Shown here in pieces: positions 34,189-42,929 of a DNA stretch of 46,302 bases. Position numbers and translations under genes: made by a program. The notes under the pieces are model-generated. The model was not told the origin of the DNA. It ran no database searches and saw only the letters and a list, made by a program, of their open reading frames with translations. Origin of the DNA: Chitinophagaceae bacterium. Lineage in GTDB: Bacteria; Bacteroidota; Bacteroidia; Chitinophagales; Chitinophagaceae. Within the stretch, counting starts at the first letter, position 1; each line of letters opens with the position of its first letter. The stretch spans positions 1 to 46,302 of the forward strand of contig CANCRO010000012.1 in assembly GCA_947380605.1 (NCBI GenBank), in the 5' to 3' direction.

Positions 34189-35310
34189 TTAAGCTCCATT
34201 CGGAGATTCGGCTGCCACAAAATAGTTAACAGGATTGGTTATAACAACAGATTTTTGGACCGCGAAGGTAGGGAATTTTTCACTTAAAATATCAAATAAC
34301 AGTTCAATAGTGTACTGTTCGCTCTCATAATGACCAATATCAGCAATCACCAACTGTTCATTTGCATCAAAAAACTCATGGTATTTCACATCTCCTGTAA
34401 TATAAAAATCTGCACCCACTTGAAGGGCTTTATCAATCAAAAAACTACCCGCCCCACCACAAAGTGCAATTTTCTTAACCAGCTTATTCCTTAATGGAGT
34501 ATGTCTTATCACTTTGATATTGAATACTTTATGAAGTTTATTTAAAAATTCAGTTTCGGATATAGCAACCGCTAATTCACCAATTAACCCACTACCAATT
34601 TGTTTATTGACATTGTTACTATTGATTACCTGATAGGCTACTTCTTCATAGGGATGAGCCTCTAGTAAAGCCTTCACAATAGCCTCCTCCATCCAGACAG
34701 GGAAAATGACCTCTATTTTACTTTCAGCCTCAATATGAAGCTTACCAGGTATTCCAACAAAGGGATGGGTGCCCTCTGCTCCTTTGAAAGTACCCTCTCC
34801 AGAACTGGTAAAACTACAATCACTATAATTACCTACATGACCGCCCCCAGCCTCAAAAATTGCCTCTCTTACTTTTTGTAAATGAGCAATGGGTACATAG
34901 GTCTCCAACTTCTTTAAGGTATTTTGCCTAGGAAGTAAAATTTCGCAGTTGATTAATCCAAGTTTATCAGCAATCTTTCCATTTACTCCTTCCAGTACAT
35001 TATCCAAATTAGTATGGATGGCATAAATGGCTATGTCATTTTTAATTGCAGCAATAACTGCTTTCTCAACATAATTTTTACCATTTATTTTTTTTAAGCC
35101 ACCGAAAATGATAGGATGATGCGCCACAATCAGATTACATTTATTTTTAACCGCTTCCAGCACTACCGCTTCTGTTGCATCTAAAGTAGTTAGGATTCCA
35201 GTACAATCCCACCCCGAACTGCCCGTTAGTAATCCGACATTATCATAATTTTCTTGCAGACCTTTTGGAGCAATCGTTTCTAAAAAATTGGTTATATCTT
35301 GTATTTTCAT
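34189..35310 (-). CDS. NIF3/YqfO-like dinuclear metal-binding protein
   Basis: This is a 373-residue protein of the NIF3 (DUF34) family. Metal ligands are visible in VAHHPIIFGG, in IHTNLDNVLEGVN and in the C-terminal DIGHYESEQYTIELL. The middle (about 130-240) is the PII-like insert found in the long bacterial form (YqfO-like): LETYVPIAHLQKVREAIFEAG and AHPYEEVAYQV. The molecular reaction of the family is still uncertain; a GTP cyclohydrolase-like or metal-chaperone role has been proposed. It pairs with the zinc-ribbon gene. Its start overlaps a possible upstream extension of the M32 gene but not that gene's preferred ATG. Confidence 0.93.
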   Translation of the reverse strand: MKIQDITNFLETIAPKGLQENYDNVGLLTGSSGWDCTGILTTLDATEAVVLEAVKNKCNLIVAHHPIIFGGLKKINGKNYVEKAVIAAIKNDIAIYAIHTNLDNVLEGVNGKIADKLGLINCEILLPRQNTLKKLETYVPIAHLQKVREAIFEAGGGHVGNYSDCSFTSSGEGTFKGAEGTHPFVGIPGKLHIEAESKIEVIFPVWMEEAIVKALLEAHPYEEVAYQVINSNNVNKQIGSGLIGELAVAISETEFLNKLHKVFNIKVIRHTPLRNKLVKKIALCGGAGSFLIDKALQVGADFYITGDVKYHEFFDANEQLVIADIGHYESEQYTIELLFDILSEKFPTFAVQKSVVITNPVNYFVAAESPNGA

Positions 35311-35328
35311 TTTGTAAAGATTAATTCA

Positions 35329-36825
35329 ATGAATACTGCCAAATTATATTCGGGCTATAAAACAAAGATGCAAAAAATAGCTGATGTAAAATACGCTTCT
35401 GCCGTTTTACAATGGGACCAAGAAACCTACCTCCCTCCTAAAGGTAATGATTTTAGAGGCCAGCAAATAGCTACCCTAAGTGAAATTGCCCACCAGCAAT
35501 TTACTGATAAAAAAATGGGAGAACTATTAGAGGAGATGAGCAGTCGGGAAGATTTAACAGCAACCGAAAAAAGAAATATAGCATTAAGCAATGAAGATTA
35601 TAAACGAAATGTAAAATTAAGTGCTGCCTTTGTCAGGCAGCTGAGTGAAACGGTCAATCAATCCTATCATGCTTGGGCAAAAGCTAGAAAAGAAAATTCA
35701 TTTGACTACTTTCAGCAACCCCTGAATGAACTGATTCAACTAAAAAGACAGGAAGCCGATTTGCTGGGATATGAACAACACCCCTACAATGCTTTAATGA
35801 ATGATTATGATAAAGGATTAACTGTTTCAAAAGTGGACAGTCTATTCAATCAATTAAAACCTCAATTATTGAATTTGCTTGATTTGCTAAAAAATAAAAC
35901 ACCAGTTGACCATTCCTTTCTTTCACAAGAATTTAATAAAGATGAGCAATGGAAATTTGGATTAGAATTATTAAAGAGAATCGGTTTTGATTTTGAAGCT
36001 GGCAGACAAGATATCAGCCTTCATCCATTTACAACAAATTTTAGCAGCAAGGACGTAAGAGTAACCACACGAATTGATGAACATGATTTTGGTAATATGA
36101 CCTGGAGTTGTCTTCATGAAGGAGGTCACGCATTATATGAACAAGGTTTACCTGCCGATCAATACGGCCTTCCTTTAGGCGAGTACTGCAGTTTGAGTAT
36201 CCATGAAAGTCAAAGTCGTCTTTGGGAAAACTGCATTGGAAGAGGGCTTCCTTTTTGGCAACATAATTTTAAACTACTCACCAACTCATTTCCGAATCAA
36301 TTTAAAAATATAAATATCGAAAAATTTTACAAAGGAATTAATAGGGTTTCTCCCTCTTTGATCAGAACGGAGGCAGACGAATTAACCTACCATTTTCATG
36401 TGATGATTCGATACGAAATTGAAAAGATGTTAATAGAAGGATCAATACAAACTAAAGATATTCCAGCTTGCTGGAATGAACAGTATCAAAAATATTTGGG
36501 AATAAAAGTGCCGGATGATAATCGTGGTTGCTTGCAGGACATTCATTGGAGTCATGGTAGCTTTGGTTATTTTGCTACCTATAGCCTTGGAAGCCTTTAT
36601 GCTGCTCAGTTGTATTCAACTATTGAAAATCAGCAGCCTAATTTATCAGAAGATTTAGTCAACGGAAAAATAAATACTATTCAAGGGTGGTTACAGAAAG
36701 AGATCTATTGCAATGGCAGATATTATTCATCAGAGGAGCTCTGCAAAAAAGCAACTGGAGATACTTTACAATCCAGCTATTTTATTGATTATGCCACTAA
36801 AAAGTTTAATGAAATTTATGGCTAA
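35329..36825 (+). CDS. M32 family carboxypeptidase (Taq-type)
   Basis: This is a zinc metallocarboxypeptidase that removes C-terminal amino acids. It has 498 residues from the ATG at 35329. The HExxH-type site is HEGGHALYEQG, and the downstream zinc-ligand Glu region is SIHESQSRLWEN, as in Taq carboxypeptidase. ASAVLQWDQETYLPP is the family's N-terminal signature. No signal peptide is seen, so it is cytosolic. A longer frame opening at 35299 would overlap the divergent NIF3-like gene start, so I reject it. It ends 3 nt from the convergent aroQ stop. Confidence 0.94.
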   Translation: MNTAKLYSGYKTKMQKIADVKYASAVLQWDQETYLPPKGNDFRGQQIATLSEIAHQQFTDKKMGELLEEMSSREDLTATEKRNIALSNEDYKRNVKLSAAFVRQLSETVNQSYHAWAKARKENSFDYFQQPLNELIQLKRQEADLLGYEQHPYNALMNDYDKGLTVSKVDSLFNQLKPQLLNLLDLLKNKTPVDHSFLSQEFNKDEQWKFGLELLKRIGFDFEAGRQDISLHPFTTNFSSKDVRVTTRIDEHDFGNMTWSCLHEGGHALYEQGLPADQYGLPLGEYCSLSIHESQSRLWENCIGRGLPFWQHNFKLLTNSFPNQFKNINIEKFYKGINRVSPSLIRTEADELTYHFHVMIRYEIEKMLIEGSIQTKDIPACWNEQYQKYLGIKVPDDNRGCLQDIHWSHGSFGYFATYSLGSLYAAQLYSTIENQQPNLSEDLVNGKINTIQGWLQKEIYCNGRYYSSEELCKKATGDTLQSSYFIDYATKKFNEIYG

Positions 36826-36828
36826 AGA

Positions 36829-37245
36829 TTATTTAACAAAATATCCAACCGCAAGCTCATATCCCTTCATTCCTAAACCACTGATAACGCCCACACTTTT
36901 TGCAGATACGTGAGATATTTTCCTAAAATCCTCTCTACCAAATACATTTGAAATATGAACTTCTATCACAGGAGTTTTGATAGAAGCTATGGCATCTCCT
37001 ATAGCAACAGAAGTATGCGTATATCCACCTGGATTAATAATGATACCATCAAATGAAAATCCTAAACGTTGAATTTCATTGATCAACTCACCCTCTACAT
37101 TACTTTGGAAATAAACAAATTCAATGGAGGGAAATTTAGAAACTAGCTTTTCGAAAAAAACTTCGAAAGACTCCGTTCCATAAATGCCGGGTTCTCTAAC
37201 ACCTAAAAGGTTTAAATTGGGTCCGTTGATAATTGCTATTTTCAT
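36829..37245 (-). CDS. aroQ: Type II 3-dehydroquinate dehydratase
   Basis: This is the third enzyme of the shikimate pathway, with 138 residues. The type II signatures are all here: NGPNLNLLGVREPGIYG with the catalytic Arg and Tyr, NPGGYTHTSVAI with the substrate-binding Asn and the His, and EVHISNVFGREDFR with the His and Arg. These enzymes form dodecamers. It is downstream of carA by about 96 nt on the same strand. No other shikimate genes lie close by. It is convergent with the M32 peptidase gene at only 3 nt, with no terminator between. Confidence 0.97.
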   Translation of the reverse strand: MKIAIINGPNLNLLGVREPGIYGTESFEVFFEKLVSKFPSIEFVYFQSNVEGELINEIQRLGFSFDGIIINPGGYTHTSVAIGDAIASIKTPVIEVHISNVFGREDFRKISHVSAKSVGVISGLGMKGYELAVGYFVK

Positions 37246-37341
37246 ATGCCTAACCCCAAGGGGTATTTAAATTAAAATAAGAATCTTTCTACACAATACT
37301 AATTCTCACTTTCCTCTTTTATTGATTTTAGAAGAAGGGAA

Positions 37342-38445
37342 TTATTTTTTTAATAAAGAGATAAACTCATCAAATAAATATCTACTGTCATGCGGACCAG
37401 GAGTAGCTTCTGGATGATACTGAACAGAAAAAGCTGGTTTATTCTTCACCCTAATCCCTTCAATAGAATTGTCATTAAGATTAATATGAGTGATTTCAAC
37501 CTTATCTGAAGCCTTTACTGCCTCAGGATCTACACCAAATCCATGATTTTGGGTAGTAATCTCACTTTTTCCACTCAACATATTTTTAACAGGGTGATTT
37601 AATCCCCGATGACCATGATGCATTTTAAAGGTAGGAATATCATTAGCCAAAGCAAGTAATTGATGTCCCAAACAGATTCCAAAAATTGGCATATTGGCGG
37701 CTAGTATTTGCTTAACCGTTTTTATTACAAAGTCAAGTGGTGCTGGATCACCAGGTCCGTTACTGATAAAATAACCAGTAGGGTTAAACGCTTTTAATTC
37801 ATCGAAGGTTGTTGCAACATTGTGCACTTTAACATAGGCTCCTCTTTCAACAAGACAAGTTAAAATATTTTTTTTAACACCACAATCTAATACGGCCACC
37901 CTAATTGTACTATTAGGATCTCCCAAAAAATAAGGCTCTTTAGTGGACACAACAGAAGCAAGCTCCAAGCCATCCATTGAAGGAACCTTTGCTAGCTGTT
38001 CTTTTAATAGCTTAATATCTGAAATTTCTGATGAAATGATACAATTCATAGCCCCTTGAACACGAACATGAGCAACCAAAGCCCTAGTATCTACATTATC
38101 AATTGCCACCACTTGTTGCTTTTCAAAATAAGATTGTAATGAATCGTCTGCAAGAAATCTAGAATATTGTTCCTCTAAATTTCTTCCAATTACCCCCTTT
38201 ACCTTAACTCCAGCACTTTCTACATCCGATTCTTTTGTGCCATAATTACCAATATGCACATTGTTCATAATAAGAATCTGACCATAATAGCTAGGGTCAG
38301 TAAACACTTCCTGGTAACCTGTCATTCCTGTATTAAAACAAATTTCACCTGTAGTAGTTCCAATTTTCCCAAAGGAATTACCCTTAAAAACTGTTCCGTC
38401 CTGAAGTAATAAAATAGCTGGTATAGTGGGTGTAGTAACTGTCAT
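37342..38445 (-). CDS. carA: Carbamoyl-phosphate synthase small subunit
   Basis: This is the glutaminase subunit that supplies ammonia to CarB for arginine and pyrimidine synthesis. Its 367 residues contain the N-terminal CPSase domain (FNTGMTGYQEVFTDPSYYGQ). The class I GATase domain has the nucleophile in FGICLGHQLLA, and the His-Glu pair is in YHPEATPGPHD. The SNGPGDPA oxyanion segment is also present. Placement after rplQ and before aroQ is a plausible Bacteroidota arrangement. carB is not in the window. The ATG at 38445 is preceded by a TTTCTTTG that partly resembles a -7 box. Confidence 0.97.
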   Translation of the reverse strand: MTVTTPTIPAILLLQDGTVFKGNSFGKIGTTTGEICFNTGMTGYQEVFTDPSYYGQILIMNNVHIGNYGTKESDVESAGVKVKGVIGRNLEEQYSRFLADDSLQSYFEKQQVVAIDNVDTRALVAHVRVQGAMNCIISSEISDIKLLKEQLAKVPSMDGLELASVVSTKEPYFLGDPNSTIRVAVLDCGVKKNILTCLVERGAYVKVHNVATTFDELKAFNPTGYFISNGPGDPAPLDFVIKTVKQILAANMPIFGICLGHQLLALANDIPTFKMHHGHRGLNHPVKNMLSGKSEITTQNHGFGVDPEAVKASDKVEITHINLNDNSIEGIRVKNKPAFSVQYHPEATPGPHDSRYLFDEFISLLKK

Positions 38446-38604
38446 TATTATCTAATAGTTTTGCAAAGAAAACAATTCAATGGGTTATTTAATAATTTTT
38501 TTTTGCACAAATCGTGCAATTGATAAAAAGGGTATCAATAGCATTACAATGCAAATTAAGGGAAACACAGTCAAAGTTAGTCTTAACCATTGTATACAAA
38601 AAAA

Positions 38605-38626
38605 GCTCCGATATTAAAATCGGAGC
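38605..38626 (-). terminator. Terminator after rplQ
   Basis: An 8-bp stem (GCTCCGAT with its complement, arms 38605-38612 and 38619-38626) has a 6-nt loop. On the minus strand it lies 25 nt after the rplQ stop and is followed by a run of seven T. This closes the ribosomal gene block before carA. Confidence 0.85.
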
Positions 38627-38651
38627 CTTATATAAAATAGATCGTTTCAAT

Positions 38652-39191
38652 TTATGCTTCCGCTTTTGGCTCTGTATCAGTAGCTGTATCTTCAGCCTTA
38701 ACTTCAGTTGCTTCTTCAATAGATGAAGTATCAGCAGCCTTTTTCTTAACTGAGCTACGTCTAGTCTTTTTAGCTGGTTCAGCTACTGCTGTAGTACCAA
38801 CACCTTTACCGTAAATTTCATTAAAGTCAACTAGTTCAATCATGGCTACTTCAGCAGCATCACCAATCCTTTGACCCAATTTGATTACACGTGTATATCC
38901 ACCCGGACGACCAGCAACTTTGGGAGCTACTACTGTAAACAATTCTTTTACAGCATCCTTATCATTTAAATAACTAAATACAATTCTATGATTGTGCATA
39001 ATGGACTCCTTACTAGCAGTATCCTTAGTTTTAGTAATCAATGGCTCAATGTAAGTACGCAAAGCCTTTGCTTTTGCAAGGGTGGTAGTGATTCGCTTGT
39101 GCATAATCAACTGGCAACCCAAGTTCATTAAAAGTGCTTTTCTGTGAGAAGCCGTTCTACTTAAATTATTATTCTTATTTCCGTGACGCAT
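38652..39191 (-). CDS. rplQ: 50S ribosomal protein L17 with acidic C-terminal extension
   Basis: This is large-subunit protein L17. The core (about residues 1-115) has [20 protein letters not shown], the MLNLG-like [20 protein letters not shown] segment, and [25 protein letters not shown]. Its 179 residues exceed the roughly 120 of many L17 proteins. The surplus (about 125-179) is a low-complexity tail that begins [10 protein letters not shown] and continues as an Ala/Glu/Asp/Thr-rich stretch. Such tails are seen in some Bacteroidota; function unknown. It is last in the block, followed by a hairpin terminator. Confidence 0.96.
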   Translation of the reverse strand: MRHGNKNNNLSRTASHRKALLMNLGCQLIMHKRITTTLAKAKALRTYIEPLITKTKDTASKESIMHNHRIVFSYLNDKDAVKELFTVVAPKVAGRPGGYTRVIKLGQRIGDAAEVAMIELVDFNEIYGKGVGTTAVAEPAKKTRRSSVKKKAADTSSIEEATEVKAEDTATDTEPKAEA

Positions 39192-39322
39192 GACCTGTTG
39201 TTTTTATTCACCTATACCGTGTCAGGATTTATAGGCTACTTAGTGTTAATAATTAATCAATTATACTGTGAAAATTCAAAAACAAATTACCGATAGGCAA
39301 CTGTTGCTAATTTTCAAATAGT

Positions 39323-40318
39323 TTACTCATCATCTAATTTCAACTTACTCAAATCCATTCCAAAACCAAGACCTCTTTCATTCAAAACTTGCTCAATTTC
39401 ACTTAATGATTTTTGACCAAAATTTCTGAATTTCATCAAATCTTCTTGCTCATACTGAACCAATTCACTTAATGAATTGATTTTAGCTGCTTTAAGGCAA
39501 TTAAAAGCACGAACGGATAGATCTAAGTCCTCTAATGGAGTTTTCAACACTTTACGTAATTGTAAAGTTTGTTCGTCCACTAAATCTTCTTTCTTATCTT
39601 CTTTTGTATCAAAAGTGATGTTTTCATCAGTGATGATCATCAAATGTTGAATCAAAATACGGCTAGCTTGTTTAACCGCTTCTTCTGGATGAATGGTACC
39701 ATCAGTGATTACTTCCATAATCAACTTTTCAAAATCGGTACGCTGTTCAACACGAGTATTTTCGATAGTATATCTTACATTTTTTATCGGAGTATAAATT
39801 GCATCTACAGCAATATAACCGAAATGTGAATTTTTCTCCTTGTTATCTTCTGCAGGAACGTAACCACGTCCTTTTCCGATGGTAATTTCGATATCCAGTT
39901 TTGCACTGCTATCCATTACACAAAGAATTAATTCAGGATTCATTACTTCAAATGTTGGAGAAGCTTCTCCGATCATCGCTGCAGTGAATTCAGTTTTATT
40001 TTTTAAAGAAAGAGTGATTTTTTCAGTTCCTACTTCATGTTCAACTTTCTTTTTAAAACGAACTTGCTTTAGGTTCAAGATAATTTCAGTAACATCTTCA
40101 GTAATACCTTTGATAGTAGCAAACTCGTGATCTGCACCAACAATATTAATACCGATGATTGCATACCCTTCTAAAGAGTTAAGCAATACACGACGTAATG
40201 CATTACCAATGGTAACACCATAACCTGGTTCAAGTGGACGAAATTCGAATTGAGCTTCAAAGTCATTTGCTTTCTGAAGTACAATTTTATCGGGCTTAAC
40301 AAAATTTAAAATGGCCAT
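39323..40318 (-). CDS. rpoA: DNA-directed RNA polymerase alpha subunit
   Basis: This is the 331-residue alpha subunit. The N-terminal assembly domain contains EPGYGVTIGNALRRVLL, and LEGYAIIGINI and ISHxx-like contact segments follow. The C-terminal DNA-binding domain (about 245-331) has TPLEDLDLSVRAFNCLKAA and the helix-hairpin-helix LMKFRNFGQKSLSEIEQVL. The alpha-CTD binds A/T-rich upstream elements, which makes it relevant to the phased A-tracts before accB. It lies between rpsD and rplQ as expected, with gaps of 145 and 131 nt. Confidence 0.98.
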   Translation of the reverse strand: MAILNFVKPDKIVLQKANDFEAQFEFRPLEPGYGVTIGNALRRVLLNSLEGYAIIGINIVGADHEFATIKGITEDVTEIILNLKQVRFKKKVEHEVGTEKITLSLKNKTEFTAAMIGEASPTFEVMNPELILCVMDSSAKLDIEITIGKGRGYVPAEDNKEKNSHFGYIAVDAIYTPIKNVRYTIENTRVEQRTDFEKLIMEVITDGTIHPEEAVKQASRILIQHLMIITDENITFDTKEDKKEDLVDEQTLQLRKVLKTPLEDLDLSVRAFNCLKAAKINSLSELVQYEQEDLMKFRNFGQKSLSEIEQVLNERGLGFGMDLSKLKLDDE

Positions 40319-40463
40319 TTGTATTTTGTTGTTTTTATTTTAAATAATAAATATGTTACCTTTTTTAGTAACACAGATAAAAATTAATGTGTCACTTTTT
40401 TTTCAAGTTTGACTTTTGAGTCTTCCCTTGAGAAATATCAATCTCAGAGAATTGAAGCTTTTA

Positions 40464-41069
40464 TTACTTGCTATACAATTCCACAATCAATTGTTCCTTG
40501 ATATTTTCAGGAACATTTTCTCTTTCAGGATAAGCTAAAAAAGTTCCTTTTAGCTCAGTCTCATTGAAATCAATCCAGCTAAATTTAGCATTTTTACCGC
40601 GAACATTTCCAGTGATAGCTGTATTCACTGCACTCTTATTTTTTAAACCAACGGTTTCCCCTGGCTTCATAGAATAAGAAGGAACGTTGACAACTTCACC
40701 ATTTACGGTAATATGTTTGTGACTCACTAATTGACGAGCAGCTTGACGGCTAGGAGCAATTCCCATACGAAAAACTGTATTATCCAAACGAGCTTCCAAT
40801 AATTTAATCAAATTTTCACCGGTAACACCTTTACGACGAGCAGCCTCATCAAACGTTTTGCGGAATTGTTTTTCCAACAAACCATAAGTGTACTTCGCCT
40901 TTTGCTTTTCACGTAACTGTAGGGCATATTCGCCTAAAGTTTTACGCTTACGGTTAGCACCGTGCATTCCCGGAGGGTTACTATTTTTAGTTAACCACTT
41001 TCCATTTCCAGTGATAGGTTCTCCGAAAATTCTGGAGATTTTTGTTTTGGGGCCTGTGTAACGAGCCAT
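40464..41069 (-). CDS. rpsD: 30S ribosomal protein S4
   Basis: This is a 201-residue small-subunit primary binding protein. It starts [18 protein letters not shown]. The S4 RNA-binding domain is present ([31 protein letters not shown]). The N-terminal zinc-binding cysteines of the C-plus form are absent, so it is the zinc-independent variant. The C-terminus ends in [11 protein letters not shown], the usual family ending. In E. coli S4 autoregulates its operon; whether it does so here cannot be told. Confidence 0.98.
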   Translation of the reverse strand: MARYTGPKTKISRIFGEPITGNGKWLTKNSNPPGMHGANRKRKTLGEYALQLREKQKAKYTYGLLEKQFRKTFDEAARRKGVTGENLIKLLEARLDNTVFRMGIAPSRQAARQLVSHKHITVNGEVVNVPSYSMKPGETVGLKNKSAVNTAITGNVRGKNAKFSWIDFNETELKGTFLAYPERENVPENIKEQLIVELYSK

Positions 41070-41195
41070 AATTTTAAGTTGATTTTTTAGTTTCAGTACA
41101 ACATCGTAAAAATCTAAAATTTGATGAGGTACCCAATAGTGATAAAATGTAATTATTATAATAAATCCTGCTCCCCTTTTGGGAATCAGAATAAC

Positions 41196-41621
41196 TTATA
41201 CTCTTCTTTTCTTGGGAGGACGACAACCATTATGTGGTAAAGGAGTAACGTCTTTAATCATATTGATTTCGATACCTGATTGTGATAGAGACCTGATAGC
41301 TCCTTCACGACCAGAACCTGGACCTTTCACAAAAACATCTACTCTTTTTAATCCAGCATCCATTGCAACTTTTGCTGCATCTGAAGCTGCCATTTGAGCT
41401 GCATAAGGCGTATTCTTTTTACTACCTCTGAAACCCATTTTACCAGCACTAGCCCAAGCAATTACTTGTCCTTGCTTGTTAGTTAAACTAATAATAATGT
41501 TGTTGAAACTTGCTGTTATATGAGCATCGCCATAAGCGTCTACTTTAACAACTCTTTTTTTTGCTGCTGCTTTTCCACCTGCTTTTCCGCCTGATGTTTT
41601 GCCGCCTTGTGCTTTTGCCAT
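41196..41621 (-). CDS. rpsK: 30S ribosomal protein S11
   Basis: This is a 141-residue small-subunit platform protein. The core [35 protein letters not shown] and the C-terminal [17 protein letters not shown] are canonical. It carries a Gly/Lys/Ala-rich N-terminal extension (about residues 4-24) longer than in E. coli. It is preceded by a 159-nt spacer containing a perfect 30-bp palindrome. This is unusual inside a ribosomal operon and may adjust its expression relative to rpsM. Confidence 0.98.
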   Translation of the reverse strand: MAKAQGGKTSGGKAGGKAAAKKRVVKVDAYGDAHITASFNNIIISLTNKQGQVIAWASAGKMGFRGSKKNTPYAAQMAASDAAKVAMDAGLKRVDVFVKGPGSGREGAIRSLSQSGIEINMIKDVTPLPHNGCRPPKKRRV

Positions 41622-41746
41622 AATTAATTAAATAGGTAATCTTAAAAAAATAAATCGTTTTGCCTAAGCTCAACGAAACTGAACAAACCCTCCTGCTGAC
41701 TTAAAAGCGATCCGGCGTTGGTTCATAAAATACAAGTCTATAAAAA

Positions 41747-41776
41747 ATGATTACTAGGTAATTACCTAGTAATCAT
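41747..41776. repeat. Perfect 30-bp palindrome between rpsM and rpsK
   Basis: The sequence reads the same on both strands: ATGATTACTAGGTAA followed by its exact complement. On the minus strand it begins 4 nt after the rpsM stop and is followed by TTTTTT, so it has the form of an intrinsic terminator with no spare loop. It could be an attenuator, an mRNA-stabilising 3' hairpin, or a binding site for a dimeric protein. Confidence 0.75.
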
Positions 41777-41780
41777 TCAA

Positions 41781-42161
41781 TTATTTCTTAGCTACTTTTT
41801 TCTTTCCAGCAACTGTCTTACGCTTACCCTTACGAGTTCGGCTGTTAGTACGAGTACGCTGTCCACGCAATGGTAAACCTTTACGATGACGTAAACCACG
41901 GTAACAAGCAATATCAAGCAAACGCTTAATGTTCATCTGAACTTCACTACGTAAAGCACCTTCTGTTTTGAACTCATTGTTAATTACATTACGAATAGCA
42001 GTCTGTTCGTCATCATTCCACTCATTCACTTTTTTATCAAAGCTAATTCCAGCTTTGCTTAAAATATACTGAGCAGTTGAGCGACCTATTCCAAATATGT
42101 AGGTAAGTCCTATTTCGCCTCTTTTATTTTTTGGTAAATCTATACCGGCAATACGAGCCAT
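41781..42161 (-). CDS. rpsM: 30S ribosomal protein S13
   Basis: This is a 126-residue small-subunit head protein. It has [20 protein letters not shown], the helix-hairpin-helix [29 protein letters not shown] near the C-terminus and a basic tail ([19 protein letters not shown]). It contacts the anticodon stems of tRNA and protein S19. It follows rpmJ by 72 nt. Its stop is 4 nt from a perfect palindrome. Confidence 0.98.
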   Translation of the reverse strand: MARIAGIDLPKNKRGEIGLTYIFGIGRSTAQYILSKAGISFDKKVNEWNDDEQTAIRNVINNEFKTEGALRSEVQMNIKRLLDIACYRGLRHRKGLPLRGQRTRTNSRTRKGKRKTVAGKKKVAKK

Positions 42162-42233
42162 AATTCTGATGATTTGTTAGTATGTTGAATAATGTAATAA
42201 CTTAGGTCATTGACAATTTAAAATTGACCGATT

Positions 42234-42350
42234 CTATCCTTGTCTTTGTTTAAAACGTGGATTTTTTTTATTGATTACAAACAAGACACCTTTTCTTCTT
42301 ACGATCTTGCAATCAACACTTCTTTTTTTAATTGAAGCTTTAACCTTCAT
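42234..42350 (-). CDS. rpmJ: 50S ribosomal protein L36 (zinc-ligand-poor form)
   Basis: This is a short gene of 38 codons plus stop: ATG at 42350-42348 and stop at 42236-42234. The translation starts [20 protein letters not shown] and ends [10 protein letters not shown], the standard L36 ends. Of the four zinc ligands of the C-plus form, only Cys14 is kept; the others read Ser, Asn and Phe. This is the C-minus type, usual in zinc-sparing paralogues and, as I recall, in Bacteroidota generally. It lies between infA and rpsM, the conventional location. Confidence 0.97.
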   Translation of the reverse strand: MKVKASIKKRSVDCKIVRRKGVLFVINKKNPRFKQRQG

Positions 42351-42408
42351 GTTATTTCTTTTTATTAATTAGTAATCAGTTTTAATAATGCTGTTTCAGG
42401 ACAAAGAT

Positions 42409-42627
42409 TTACTTATACCTGAAAATAATTCTTCCCCTAGTAAGATCGTATGGACTCATCTCCACGCCTACCTTATCACCAGGTAATATTCTAATGTAAT
42501 GCATTCTCATTTTTCCGGAAATAGTAGCTAAAATTTCATGCCCATTTTCAAGCTTAACCTTGAACATAGCATTACTAAGTGCTTCTAAAATTGTACCATC
42601 TTGTTTAATGAGTGCCTGCTTAGCCAT
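42409..42627 (-). CDS. infA: Translation initiation factor IF-1
   Basis: This is a 72-residue OB-fold factor that binds the ribosomal A site during initiation. It starts [17 protein letters not shown] and ends in the usual [16 protein letters not shown] frame extended upstream by five codons (to 42642) overlaps a TATCTTTG promoter box and is rejected. It is the first gene of the infA-rpmJ-rpsM-rpsK-rpsD-rpoA-rplQ block, 58 nt from rpmJ. secY and map are not upstream within the window. Confidence 0.97.
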   Translation of the reverse strand: MAKQALIKQDGTILEALSNAMFKVKLENGHEILATISGKMRMHYIRILPGDKVGVEMSPYDLTRGRIIFRYK

Positions 42628-42639
42628 ATTTTTGGAGCG

Positions 42640-42647
42640 CAAAGATA
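42640..42647 (-). promoter_or_regulatory. Candidate -7 box (TATCTTTG) of infA
   Basis: This is an exact TAnnTTTG match on the minus strand, 12 nt before the infA ATG. It would give a leader of under 10 nt for a key translation gene and the ribosomal block. No TTG sits at the -33 distance. Confidence 0.5.
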
Positions 42648-42929
42648 AGTGGATTAATTTAATTATTAATAAAAAAATCAGCTATTTACTGATTGGACCC
42701 AGTTTTTAGGCACAAAATGCTATATTTTAAGTGAAAACTAACTCAATTTGCCCCAATTTTTGACAAATTACTACTTGAGAATACCCGAAAAACAGGTTAG
42801 CGCATCAAAAAAAGGGTTTACATCACCTGCTCAATACTGTTAATTTATAAAAAAATCTTGCTAAACCCGATCGATCAATGTTCTACTTTACCATAAATAT
42901 TTAAATTTCTTACTAAAACTTACTAATTT
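42648..42929. other. Gene-free stretch left of the unknown gene at 42930
   Basis: This is about 280 nt of AT-rich sequence with no open frame, no strong hairpin and no repeat that I can support. It ends with the stop of the 42930 gene. It may hold the -33 region of infA and the 3' end of the 42930 transcript. Confidence 0.5.

Noticed and set aside
35299-35328. N-terminal extension of the M32 peptidase
   Set aside because: It would overlap the divergent NIF3-like start; the ATG at 35329 gives the family's usual beginning.
38489-38726. Overlapping open frames at the end of rplQ on both strands
   Set aside because: Both overlap the L17 tail in other frames and include the terminator; no protein-like composition.
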